Positions 1-8,376 of a stretch of 64,000 nucleotides of DNA are shown in pieces (position 1 is the first letter of the stretch; each line of letters begins with the position of its first letter). The stretch spans positions 115,564-179,563 of the forward strand of contig JAVBLD010000003.1 of assembly GCA_031553705.1 (NCBI GenBank), written 5' to 3'. The notes under the pieces were generated by a model. The model worked only from the letters and a program-made list of their open reading frames with translations. It had not been told where the DNA came from and ran no database searches. The position numbers were made by a program, and so were the translations under genes. Origin of the DNA: JAVBLD01 sp031553705 (GTDB taxonomy: Bacteria; Bacteroidota; Bacteroidia; Bacteroidales; Marinifilaceae).

Positions 1-513
1 TTTGTTGGTGTAATAGTTATAGTATCTTGCCCGGTGTTTGTCGGTCCGTTCGATTACCTCTTCAGCTTTTTTACGGGAGACTTTTTGTTTTTCGGCTACC
101 CGCTGGATCCGGTCTTTCAGATCGGCTGTGATAAAAATGTTAGTGCTGCAAGGGTGGTCACGCAGGATATAGTCGGCGCACCGACCAATAAAGATACAGG
201 ACTGTTTTTCGGCCAGTTGGCGGATTACATCGCTTTGGATCCGGAATAATGTTTCGTTGTGCAGGTAGTTGTCAAGATATCCTTCGCTCATAGGGTTGGA
301 TAGCCAGCCCAGCGAATCACTGAAGAAACTGAACTTGGTTTTTTCATCGGCCCGTTCGAAAAACTCTTTACACAGTCCGCTTTTTTGCGCGGCAAGGTGT
401 ATTAATTCTTTATCGTAATAGGCAATGTCTAATTGCCTGGATAGTTTTTCTCCGATCATCAGCCCGCCGCTACCCAGCTGCCGGCCAATATTGATTACAT
501 ATTTTTTATCCAT
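1..513 (-). CDS. cytidylate kinase-like family protein (3' end outside window)
   Basis: Reading the minus strand from the ATG at 513 gives an open frame to the window edge (171 codons, no stop). The product starts MDKKYVINIGRQLGSGG, the glycine-rich nucleotide-binding loop of the cytidylate kinase-like (Cytidylate_kin2) family. It continues with YYDKELI and IFIGRCADYIL, both typical of the family. It is not the essential Cmk; these proteins are common in Bacteroidota and Firmicutes and their substrate is unproven. It lies 19 bp downstream of the MATE gene on the same strand, so the two are probably co-transcribed. The C-terminus is missing only because the window begins here. Confidence 0.82.
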   Translation of the reverse strand, partial: MDKKYVINIGRQLGSGGLMIGEKLSRQLDIAYYDKELIHLAAQKSGLCKEFFERADEKTKFSFFSDSLGWLSNPMSEGYLDNYLHNETLFRIQSDVIRQLAEKQSCIFIGRCADYILRDHPCSTNIFITADLKDRIQRVAEKQKVSRKKAEEVIERTDKHRARYYNYYTNK

Positions 514-532
514 AAGCTTAATAGAGTTTGAG

Positions 533-1891
533 TTACGAATTATGAGTTTTGAATTGCTTTTTTTTATATAAAGCGGCCAGTAGGCCCGCCGCTACGATAA
601 TTGCAACAAAGTCGGCGACCGGCATACTCAGCCAAACGCCGGATATCTTCATATAATGGGGTAATATAAGCAAAAGAGGGATCAGGAAGATGACTTGGCG
701 GGTTAATGATAAAAAGATCGCCTGCTTGGCCATTCCGATACTTTGGAAAAAAGTGGATACCACCATTTGAAATCCTACCAGAGGATAAAAGATAAATACA
801 TCCCGCAGTCCGACCACAGCCAGATCGATCAGTGCGTCGTCTGTAGTGAAAATAGCGGCCACTGCATGCGGGAAAATTTCTACTATCGCAAATCCGGCAG
901 TCATGATGGCGGTGGCAATGACGATTGATTTTTTCAACACCTCATTTACCCGTGTATAAAGCGCAGCTCCATAGTTGTAACCGGCAATCGGCTGCATACC
1001 TTGGGTTAATCCCATGACAATCATGACGAAAAGGAAAGCTACCCGGTTAACAATGCCGTAGGCGCCTACGGCCAGGTCGCCTCCGTAGCGGATAAGACCC
1101 TGGTTGATCAGAACGATGATTATACACGAGGCCGCGTTCATCAAAAAAGGCGACAAGCCGATCGCAAATATCTCCTTGACGATGTTTTGCTGTAAACGGT
1201 AGATTCCTTTTTTGAAGCGGATAAAACTGTCACGGTCATTAAACAAACCAATCTGCCATATCAATACCGCACATTGTGAAATAATGGTTGCGGCAGCGCT
1301 TCCCCGTATTCCCCATCCGAAGCCGAAGATAAATAGCGGATTAAGTACCAGGTTGATTAATACGGTAAAGATAGTTGCATACATTGCTGTCCGTGGTTTC
1401 CCTGCTGAACGCAGTAGTGCGTTTTGCCCCAGGTAGATGTGTGTAATGGCATTACCCAGCAGGATGATCACCATAAAATCGTGCGCATACGGTAATGTTT
1501 GTTCGCTTGCTCCGAAGAAATAAAGAATCGGGTCGAGGAACAGTAATGCGAAAACCGAGAAGGCCACTCCCATGATGACGTTTAACATCAACACATTGCC
1601 CAGAATATGGTTTGCCGAATCGTAATCCTTCTGGCCCAGCCGGAGAGATAAGAGCGCGGCACCTCCCATACCGACCATTGCACCAAAAGCGGCGGCGAGG
1701 TTCATCAATGGAAAGGTAATGGCCAGACCGGATAGAGCCAGCGAGCCTACTCCATGTCCGATAAAAATACTGTCCGTTATATTATACAGCGAAGCAGCTG
1801 TCATTGCGATGATGGCGGGAATAGCGTATTGCATGAGTAACTTCCCCACATTTTCACTCCCTAAAGCTATCGGTGCTCCCTCTTTTTTCAT
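533..1891 (-). CDS. MATE family efflux transporter
   Basis: A 452-residue integral membrane protein with about twelve hydrophobic segments in two similar halves. The N-terminal half has the MATE pattern (LLMQYAIPAIIAM, then NITDSIFIGHGVG near residue 40). Such proteins export cationic drugs or metabolites in exchange for Na+ or H+; the substrate cannot be read from sequence. The length is normal for the family. A CAAAGGTA at 1920-1927 (TAnnTTTG on the minus strand) about 30 bp before the ATG is a candidate -7 box. The cytidylate-kinase-like gene follows 19 bp downstream, a likely two-gene operon. Confidence 0.93.
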   Translation of the reverse strand: MKKEGAPIALGSENVGKLLMQYAIPAIIAMTAASLYNITDSIFIGHGVGSLALSGLAITFPLMNLAAAFGAMVGMGGAALLSLRLGQKDYDSANHILGNVLMLNVIMGVAFSVFALLFLDPILYFFGASEQTLPYAHDFMVIILLGNAITHIYLGQNALLRSAGKPRTAMYATIFTVLINLVLNPLFIFGFGWGIRGSAAATIISQCAVLIWQIGLFNDRDSFIRFKKGIYRLQQNIVKEIFAIGLSPFLMNAASCIIIVLINQGLIRYGGDLAVGAYGIVNRVAFLFVMIVMGLTQGMQPIAGYNYGAALYTRVNEVLKKSIVIATAIMTAGFAIVEIFPHAVAAIFTTDDALIDLAVVGLRDVFIFYPLVGFQMVVSTFFQSIGMAKQAIFLSLTRQVIFLIPLLLILPHYMKISGVWLSMPVADFVAIIVAAGLLAALYKKKQFKTHNS

Positions 1892-2044
1892 CCCTTATCA
1901 ATAAAATTCGATTTTTATACAAAGGTAGAATACTCTCGTCAAAAATCCTATTCTTCGGTAAAACAACCGGATTTAACAATGCAGAAAACAGTAGGAAAAT
2001 TACGTCAACTCAATCCGTTTTGTTTTAAAAACAGAACCGGAAGC

Positions 2045-2100
2045 TCCTATCCCTGTTCATTTACCCTGTTCTATATCCTTATTCCTTGCCCTTTTTAATC
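2045..2100. repeat. heptad array (pyrimidine type), 8 units
   Basis: Eight degenerate 7-bp units from 2045, for example CCTGTTC at 2052, CTGTTCT at 2066 and TATTCCT at 2080, ending 1 bp before the stop codon of the DUF4249 gene. It belongs to the window-wide heptad family described in the findings. Confidence 0.5.
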
Positions 2101-2101
2101 T

Positions 2102-2980
2102 TTATTTATAAATTGTGCTTTTCTTTTTTCCGGAATAAGCGGTAAAAAAGCCGGAGACCGGAATATTATCGGCGGGATTCAGGCTTTTGATGTTGGTTTC
2201 TATATTGGCAGGAGGGCCACTGAAAAAAGGAATGGAACCTCTGATTTCATCTTGGGCGTGATCGATAAATTCGGAATATTCTTTAGTGATGGCATCTACT
2301 TGCAGGGTTACTGTGTCGCCGGGAACAAGCTTACTGATCTCCTCTTCCTGATCTAAATAGTAGCAAGCGACGCCTTTTACTTCTCTATTTATGATGTATT
2401 TGTCGTCGAATGTGGTAAACCGGCTGATCGAATCATTGATCGGCTGGTCGTTGCGGAATACCCGTGCACAATAATAGTTCTCCGTAGTGCTCTCTGGTAG
2501 TTTGGCGTATAAGAGTACTTCGATATGATCGATGAACGCTGCAGAGGGACGCAGGGTGATCGAATCGAGCTGTGCGGAATGAGGTAGATAAGAGATTGCC
2601 TGATACTGTTCGGTTTGTCCATTCCGGTTGAAATCGAGCGATATAGTCAGGGTATATGTTTTGCCTTCTATACCGAAGACATTTGTTTCGGTTTGATACA
2701 ATCCGCGGACTGCTGCGTTTTCGGCAAGAGCAAGTGTTTGGTTATCAGTACTGATTGTAACAATAGCGTTGCTGATGCCTTCCGGTTCGGTAGTCGCAAA
2801 ATAACCGTTGGAACGGGCTATTTTTATTGCATGTTGCATAGTATCCGTGGTGATATAACCATAAATGATCAACCGCGGTTCGGCATCTTTTGTATTGATG
2901 TCGATACGGTCGGTACACGCTCCTAAAACAAGCAACAAAACGACAACCGAAAATAGAAAGCGGAAAGATATATGTTTCAT
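2102..2980 (-). CDS. DUF4249 domain-containing lipoprotein
   Basis: A 292-residue protein with a lipoprotein signal: a hydrophobic stretch after MKHISFRF and a lipobox LVLGAC with the acylated Cys near residue 22. The mature part (RLIIYGYITTD..., then ...YTLTISLDFNRNGQTEQYQA) matches the DUF4249 family of Bacteroidota, all-beta lipoproteins usually encoded next to a TonB-dependent receptor. That arrangement holds here: the receptor gene lies directly upstream on the same strand. By analogy with SusD-type partners it probably sits at the cell surface and helps its receptor bind or gate a substrate, but no function is proven. The gap to the receptor gene is almost entirely heptad repeat. Confidence 0.85.
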   Translation of the reverse strand: MKHISFRFLFSVVVLLLVLGACTDRIDINTKDAEPRLIIYGYITTDTMQHAIKIARSNGYFATTEPEGISNAIVTISTDNQTLALAENAAVRGLYQTETNVFGIEGKTYTLTISLDFNRNGQTEQYQAISYLPHSAQLDSITLRPSAAFIDHIEVLLYAKLPESTTENYYCARVFRNDQPINDSISRFTTFDDKYIINREVKGVACYYLDQEEEISKLVPGDTVTLQVDAITKEYSEFIDHAQDEIRGSIPFFSGPPANIETNIKSLNPADNIPVSGFFTAYSGKKKSTIYK

Positions 2981-2986
2981 AGTTAA

Positions 2987-3063
2987 AGAGTTGAATTCTA
3001 ATTAATAATTAACAATGAATAGTTGAACGTTGCATTTTCTTGCAGCCTGCTACCTGCCACTTG
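2987..3063. repeat. heptad array joining AT and GC types in one phase
   Basis: From 3001 the units read ATTAATA ATTAACA, then ATGAATA and GTTGAAC. Without loss of phase they become GC-rich: CAGCCTG at 3043, CTACCTG at 3050, CCACTTG at 3057. The array fills the gap between the TonB receptor gene and the DUF4249 gene. Confidence 0.6.
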
Positions 3064-3067
3064 TCTC

Positions 3068-5413
3068 TTAGAATGTAAAATTATACGTGATCGAAGGTAC
3101 AAATGAGAAAAGGTATATCATTTCGGCGTATGATGTATTGGGTTTGTCTTTTTCCTGTTTAAAGAGGATCGTCCATGGATTTTTCCGGCCGTAAGCATTG
3201 TATAGCGAAAAATTCAGTTCGTTTTTGAAACGGTTTCCCGGCTTGGAGAGCACTCTGGTTACCGACAGGTCCAACCTGTGATAGGCAGGGTAGCGATATT
3301 CGTTTCGGCCGGAATAGATCGGAATATAGCTGTTCTCTACCAGAAACTTTCCGGTAGGGAAAGTGACCGGAGTACCACTGGTATATACCCAATTGGCTGA
3401 CATATTCCATCTCGGGGATAGTTCATAGTTTACTACAACCGAAATATTGTGGGGTTTGTCGTAAGGTGAACGATACCATTTCCCGTTGTTGATTTCATTG
3501 ACCTGCCTTTTGCTTGTGGAAAGCGTATAGCTGATCCAGCCGTTCAGCTTTCCGCTGTTTTTTCGGAGCATAAACTCAGCGCCGTAGGACTCTCCTTGAC
3601 CGAAGCGTAGCTCCTGCTCTAGATCGGGATTCATCATCAGTTGTGCATGGTCTTTGAAATCCACGACATCTTGCATGTTTTTATAATAGAACTCTATAGA
3701 CATCTCCAATGAATTGCGCTGGAAGTCTTTAAAATATCCTAAAGCATACTGGTCGCAGATTTGCGGCTTTACGTTCTGGGATGCCTGGAACCAGACGTTC
3801 AGCGGCGATCCTGCCGTAGAGTTGGAAGCCAACTGAATAAACTGAACCGTTCGCGAATAGCTTCCTTTTACCGAATTGGACGGATTGAACTGATAGATTG
3901 CGCCTAACCGGGGTTCCCAACGATGTTGGTCGAAATATATTTTTCCTTTATTGTATTCTTCCGAATATTTAACAGCATAGTTTTCCAGGTAGTTGATTTT
4001 CTCCCCGTTACTCATATTTTGAAAAAGGGTATAGCGTAGTCCGTATTTGAGCGTCAGCTTTTCCCCGAGCGACGTTTCATTGGTTATAAATGCAGCGTGT
4101 TCCAATGCGTATTCTTTTGGCTGCGTGACCCTGCTGATGATTGAATTTGCTCCGACACCACCACCTTCGCCAAGCGTAAACTTATGATATATCAATTGAT
4201 AGCCAAATTTTGTATTGTGTTTCGGACTCAGGTAGTAGGTAAAATCCGTTTTGAAACCATAGTCCTGCATGTTTGACTCCCAGTCGACAGCCGTTACCTC
4301 ATTGGCGTCGTTTCTCAGGTAATAGTCGTATGAGCTGCCTATCAACATAAAGTTTGAGAACAGCTTCGGAGAAAAAATATGGTTCCAACGCGCGGTGAGC
4401 GTCCGGTTTCCGAATTTCATTCCGAAAAACTCGGTGGATGAATTGTCTCTTCCGAAGTATCCGGCCAGAAATATCCGGTTGTTTTCGTTCAGTTGATAAT
4501 TCAGTTTGGCATTCAGGTCGTAAAAGTAAAGGCTTGTTTTTTTCAGTTCTGGATCGTTTGAGAACATCAGGAACAGGTCGGCATAGGTACGCCTTCCTGA
4601 TAGCAGGAAAGTTGCCTTGTCCGAACCCAACGGACCTTCCAGCGTAAGGCGGCTTGAAATGGTGCCGATACCTCCGGTGCCTCCGAATTTCTGGTTATTG
4701 CCGTCTTTGGAACGGATGTCCATTAACGAAGATAGTCTTCCTCCAAAGTTAGCGGGAATATCCCCTTTATATAGTTTTACGTCTTTGATAGCATCGTTAT
4801 TAAAAACAGAAAAGAAACCCATCAGATGGGATGCGTTGTAGACAGTAGCTTCGTCCAATAGAATAAGGTTTTGGTCATAGCCTCCTCCCCTGACGCTGAA
4901 ACCGGATGACCCTTCGGAAGTCGCCTGCACACCGGGCAGCAATTGTATGACTTTTATAATATCCACTTCTCCCATCAGGGCCGGAATTCGTTTGATCGCG
5001 GCTTGCGAAAGGACTTCCACGCTCATCTCTGGTTTTGTTACTTTCGAGCTTTTATGCTCAGAAGAGATCACCACCTCTTCCAATTCATTTGCTTTAGGTT
5101 CCAGTGTAATATTGAGCTTTTTGTCCGCACTTAAATCTACTTCTATGCTTTGAGTAGCATATCCGATGTGAGAAAAATCGATCTTATATTTTCCTTTCGG
5201 CAGACTCAATGAATAAAAACCGTAGGCATTTGTCGTCGTCCCGGTTTTTAATTCAAGGATCGAAGCAAATGCTCCGATGAGTACTTCTCCGTTGCTACGG
5301 TCTGTGATGTTTCCGTTGACAGTAAATCTTTTAGATTGGGCGGAAAGACTGAAGGTTAAAAATAATAAACCTGATAAAATTAAAAATAGCCGGTATCTGG
5401 TATTATCGCACAT
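3068..5413 (-). CDS. TonB-dependent outer membrane receptor (carboxypeptidase-regulatory-domain type)
   Basis: A 781-residue outer-membrane receptor. Residues 1-25 are a signal peptide ending SLSAQ. Residues about 30-110 are a CarboxypepD_reg-like domain (VNGNITDRSNGEVLIGA). Residues about 130-235 are the plug (LPGVQATSEGSSGFSVRGGG, then DEATVYN). The rest is a beta-barrel ending in Phe, SITYNFTF. No SusC-type extra motif is clear. Such receptors import a ligand with energy from TonB-ExbBD; the ligand is unknown. The partner is the DUF4249 lipoprotein just downstream. A CAAAGATA at 5451-5458 is a -7 box candidate about 38 bp upstream of the ATG. Confidence 0.92.
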   Translation of the reverse strand: MCDNTRYRLFLILSGLLFLTFSLSAQSKRFTVNGNITDRSNGEVLIGAFASILELKTGTTTNAYGFYSLSLPKGKYKIDFSHIGYATQSIEVDLSADKKLNITLEPKANELEEVVISSEHKSSKVTKPEMSVEVLSQAAIKRIPALMGEVDIIKVIQLLPGVQATSEGSSGFSVRGGGYDQNLILLDEATVYNASHLMGFFSVFNNDAIKDVKLYKGDIPANFGGRLSSLMDIRSKDGNNQKFGGTGGIGTISSRLTLEGPLGSDKATFLLSGRRTYADLFLMFSNDPELKKTSLYFYDLNAKLNYQLNENNRIFLAGYFGRDNSSTEFFGMKFGNRTLTARWNHIFSPKLFSNFMLIGSSYDYYLRNDANEVTAVDWESNMQDYGFKTDFTYYLSPKHNTKFGYQLIYHKFTLGEGGGVGANSIISRVTQPKEYALEHAAFITNETSLGEKLTLKYGLRYTLFQNMSNGEKINYLENYAVKYSEEYNKGKIYFDQHRWEPRLGAIYQFNPSNSVKGSYSRTVQFIQLASNSTAGSPLNVWFQASQNVKPQICDQYALGYFKDFQRNSLEMSIEFYYKNMQDVVDFKDHAQLMMNPDLEQELRFGQGESYGAEFMLRKNSGKLNGWISYTLSTSKRQVNEINNGKWYRSPYDKPHNISVVVNYELSPRWNMSANWVYTSGTPVTFPTGKFLVENSYIPIYSGRNEYRYPAYHRLDLSVTRVLSKPGNRFKNELNFSLYNAYGRKNPWTILFKQEKDKPNTSYAEMIYLFSFVPSITYNFTF

Positions 5414-5481
5414 TAAAGTTCAACTTTTGAGTTATCACATTTTAAGAGGTCAAAGATAGAAAACAAAAATGAGTTATCAGT

Positions 5482-5558
5482 CATTAATTATGATTAATAA
5501 CTGATAATTATCTTCGGCTATTCACATCCTGCTGTCTGCCACTTGCTACTTGACTCCA
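5482..5558. repeat. heptad array, 11 units in phase
   Basis: The units start AT-rich (CATTAAT at 5482, TATGATT at 5489, GATAATT at 5503) and continue on the same 7-bp lattice into GCTGTCT (5531), GCCACTT (5538) and GCTACTT (5545). The stop codon of the T9SS plug-like gene (5546-5548 on the minus strand) lies inside the array, so the repeat has reached the end of a coding sequence. Confidence 0.6.
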
Positions 5559-6775
5559 TGATGTATTGTTTTATATCCTGCAAACCGGAAATAACCTCCG
5601 TTATAGTCATATAAATAGAAGCGGATATTGTATTCATTGGTTGTTTGGTAGAAGTTGTTTTGTAGTTGTTCCAGATTAGGGCTACTGTTTCCGTGCCGGA
5701 CGGCGGCATATTGGTAGTCATAATATCCTTGCTTAAGCTTTGCTTGTCCGATGTATGCCCTATGATCGGGATCGTACTCCATTTTCAATTCCGGAAGCAG
5801 TTGCCAGTTCGAAAATTTTCCGTAGATATACACCTCTGTATCCGGGATGGGCTGGGAATAGCGGAGGGCAAAGTGAACGATCGTATAATCGGCTTCCAAT
5901 ATGGCATTGCGTGTGTTTTCTGCTTCTATATAGAAGTTACCGTTTCTGTCCGGCGACGGTATGTAGTGGGACGGTACGGAAGAGGGAACCAGGATGACAT
6001 GATGGGTGCCTGTCGTGTCACGGGTAATCTCTTTTATATATTGGGTATAGTAAACAAGACTGGAAGATTGGAAATTGCGGAACGGGGAGAGTCCGTCAAA
6101 TACATTGTTTTCATTATCTCCGTATACCAGTTGATCTTTTCGGACAAATGCGGGGAATAGCATCCTCCGGGTGTTCGGGTCCTGGTTTTGTGTGATATAG
6201 AGCCGCGTATCTTTTACCGGATTATAGACAGGCTGCCGGCTATATGCTACAGTGAGATCCAGTTGCTGGGACGTATAAAGGTACTTCGGATTGGTGCAGT
6301 TGACGATTGCGGCATTTATTTGTACACTGCTTTCCAGTACCGAGAAACGTTGGGAAATAACCGGAGTTTCAGGGTAAGCGTCGTTGAACACCAGTAACAG
6401 GTAATTACCGGATAATTTTATGCTGATCTCATTATTAGGTAGTGTCAGAGAGAACATTGTATAAGGGATAATCGTATTAAACGAATACAGGTATTGATCA
6501 ATCCGGTTATTATAAAAACCATTCAGGTATTTGAGAGGGGAGAGGTTCGAGCTGTTCCATTCCGGATCGCAATGTACAATTTTATATGAGTAGGAATTCA
6601 CTTTTTCGCTCAGGTCATCAAAGGCGAAAAATAGTTGTTGATTGGTTCCCAGTTCGATAACCGGTTCGTTGAACGGATGGTCCACCGGATGGCATAGCAC
6701 TGTTTTTATGATGCTTTGCTGGGCCTTGCTGACCATAGAGTATATGAAAAATATCAGGAATATAAAAAGTTTCAT
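5546..6775 (-). CDS. type IX secretion system plug-like protein (DUF5103)
   Basis: A 409-residue exported protein with a signal peptide of about 18 residues (KLFIFLIFFIYSMVSKAQ). The mature part matches DUF5103, now described as the T9SS plug-protein family, with conserved stretches such as YSYKIVHCDPEW, LPNNEISIKLSGNY and YIYGKFSNWQL. In the Flavobacterium T9SS the plug closes the periplasmic side of the SprA channel; that role is transferred here from the family. No other T9SS gene is in the window. It is divergent from nqrA, with a shared promoter region of about 160 bp. The C-terminal codons and stop fall in a heptad array, so the last few residues may vary among strains. Confidence 0.82.
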   Translation of the reverse strand: MKLFIFLIFFIYSMVSKAQQSIIKTVLCHPVDHPFNEPVIELGTNQQLFFAFDDLSEKVNSYSYKIVHCDPEWNSSNLSPLKYLNGFYNNRIDQYLYSFNTIIPYTMFSLTLPNNEISIKLSGNYLLLVFNDAYPETPVISQRFSVLESSVQINAAIVNCTNPKYLYTSQQLDLTVAYSRQPVYNPVKDTRLYITQNQDPNTRRMLFPAFVRKDQLVYGDNENNVFDGLSPFRNFQSSSLVYYTQYIKEITRDTTGTHHVILVPSSVPSHYIPSPDRNGNFYIEAENTRNAILEADYTIVHFALRYSQPIPDTEVYIYGKFSNWQLLPELKMEYDPDHRAYIGQAKLKQGYYDYQYAAVRHGNSSPNLEQLQNNFYQTTNEYNIRFYLYDYNGGYFRFAGYKTIHHGVK

Positions 6776-6803
6776 GATTATGTGATAAAAATACGATTTA
6801 TGG

Positions 6804-6833
6804 CAAAATTACAGTAATTGGTTTATATATTTG
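6804..6833. promoter_or_regulatory. divergent -7 boxes between T9SS plug gene and nqrA
   Basis: CAAAATTA at 6804-6811 is TAnnTTTG on the minus strand, about 30 bp before the plug-gene ATG. TATATTTG at 6826-6833 matches the same Bacteroidetes -7 box on the plus strand and would give an nqr leader of about 95 nt. Neither has a convincing TTTG at the -33 position, so these are candidates only. Confidence 0.5.
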
Positions 6834-6935
6834 TGTTATAGTCGAAAATAAGATGATATGGCTGGGTGATTTTTTGATGCAAAAAATGATGGTCTGTTTG
6901 AATTGAATAAAAGTATATATTAATAATTTATAGAA

Positions 6936-8291
6936 ATGTCCAAGGTAATCAGATTGAAAAAGGGTCTTGATATAAAGATGAACGGGGAACCTGTAAAGGC
7001 AATCGAACAGGCGATCAGAGCAAGCTTCTATGCATTGAAGCCTAACGATTTTCGGGCGCTTACTCCCAGATTGATTATTAAGGAGGGAGACCGGGTGAAG
7101 GCCGGAGACCCCCTGTTTACAGATAAGTTGTATCCCGAGGTAGCCTTTACTGCTCCGGTAAGTGGTACGATCAGCGGGATCGTCAGGGGTGAACGGAGAA
7201 GGTTGCTGGGGGTGGTGATCAAAGCGGATGATGAAATCGAGTATAAGGATTTTGGAGCGGCAGATGTCAATCTGCTTGACCGGAATGAGATCGTGGCCAG
7301 GTTGCTTCAGAGCGGAATGTGGCCAATGATCAGGCAGCGCCCGTATGAGGTGGTGGCGAACCCTCAGGTGACTCCAAAGGCCGTTTTTGTATCGGCTTTC
7401 GATTCAGCTCCATTATCTCCCGATTATGACTTTATTTTAAAGGGCCAGGAAAAAGATTTGCAAACAGGGATCGATTGTCTGAAAAGAATTTGTAATGTGG
7501 ATGTCCATTTAGGACTAAAGGCAAATCCGCCTGCCGGTTCGATTTTTATAAAATTGAAAAATGTGCAGTTTCATTATTTTGAAGGTCCCCATCCGGCAGG
7601 CAATGTAGGTGTACAAATACACCATATATCTCCGATCAGTAAAGGAGAATATATGTGGACTGTAAATATCCAGGACGTCGTACTGATCGGACGTTTTTTC
7701 AATACGGGGTATTTTGATGCCCGTAAAACGATAGCCCTGACCGGATCGGAGGTGCAGAAACCGTTGTATTGCCGGACAATATTGGGCGCTTCGATAGCCA
7801 GTATAATAGATCACCGGTTAAAAAACCGGGTAGAGCAACGGGTTATTTCCGGTAACGTACTCACTGGAGAAAAGGTGGAGGAGAGTGGTTTTCTCGGTTT
7901 TTTTGCCAATCAGGTAACGGTTATTCCGGAGGGAAACCAGTACGAATTTTTGGGTTGGGCGATGCCCGGTCTGAATAAATTTTCCGCTACGCGTTTGTTC
8001 CCGTCGTTCCTGTTTCCGCAGAAGCGATATACGCTTGATGCCAATTATCATGGTGAGGAGCGTGCATTTGTAATGACCGGACAATATGAAAAGGTATTTC
8101 CAATGGACATATATCCTGTATTTTTGTTGAAGGCGGCTCTTGCAAAAGATATTGAACGGTTGGAACAACTCGGGATATATGAGGTAGTACCCGAAGATAT
8201 GGCTTTATGCGAATTCGTATGTACTTCTAAGACACCGGTTCAGAATATCCTGAACCAAGCCATAGAACTGATGATGGAAGAGGTTGGGTAG
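6936..8291 (+). CDS. nqrA: Na+-translocating NADH:quinone reductase subunit A
   Basis: A 451-residue peripheral subunit of the Na+-NQR complex, the inner-membrane pump that oxidises NADH, reduces quinone and exports Na+. The start MSKVIRLKKGLDIKMNGEP is the usual NqrA N-terminus. IKEGDRVKAGDPLF and FTAPVSGTISGI form the biotinyl-like domain, followed by the SLBB-type region. The length is normal. It is the first gene of a complete nqrABCDEF operon. The gap to nqrB (8292-8373) is one continuous heptad array. Confidence 0.97.
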   Translation: MSKVIRLKKGLDIKMNGEPVKAIEQAIRASFYALKPNDFRALTPRLIIKEGDRVKAGDPLFTDKLYPEVAFTAPVSGTISGIVRGERRRLLGVVIKADDEIEYKDFGAADVNLLDRNEIVARLLQSGMWPMIRQRPYEVVANPQVTPKAVFVSAFDSAPLSPDYDFILKGQEKDLQTGIDCLKRICNVDVHLGLKANPPAGSIFIKLKNVQFHYFEGPHPAGNVGVQIHHISPISKGEYMWTVNIQDVVLIGRFFNTGYFDARKTIALTGSEVQKPLYCRTILGASIASIIDHRLKNRVEQRVISGNVLTGEKVEESGFLGFFANQVTVIPEGNQYEFLGWAMPGLNKFSATRLFPSFLFPQKRYTLDANYHGEERAFVMTGQYEKVFPMDIYPVFLLKAALAKDIERLEQLGIYEVVPEDMALCEFVCTSKTPVQNILNQAIELMMEEVG

Positions 8292-8292
8292 A

Positions 8293-8376
8293 AGTTATGA
8301 ATGATGAGTTATGAATTATTAAAACAGGGACAAATGGAAGGAAGATTCAGTTATTCATTGTTAATTATTAATTATG
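8293..8376. repeat. heptad array filling the nqrA-nqrB spacer, 12 units
   Basis: Exactly twelve 7-bp units run from just after the nqrA stop to the nqrB start. Examples are AGTTATG at 8293 and again at 8307, AATGATG at 8300, AATTATT at 8314 and 8363, and AATTATG at 8370, whose ATG is the nqrB start codon. The lattice is unbroken over 84 bp. This is one of the clearest arrays in the window. Confidence 0.65.

Noticed and set aside
5666..6160. 164-codon plus-strand open frame
   Set aside because: Antisense to the T9SS plug-like gene; Cys/Val-rich shadow translation.
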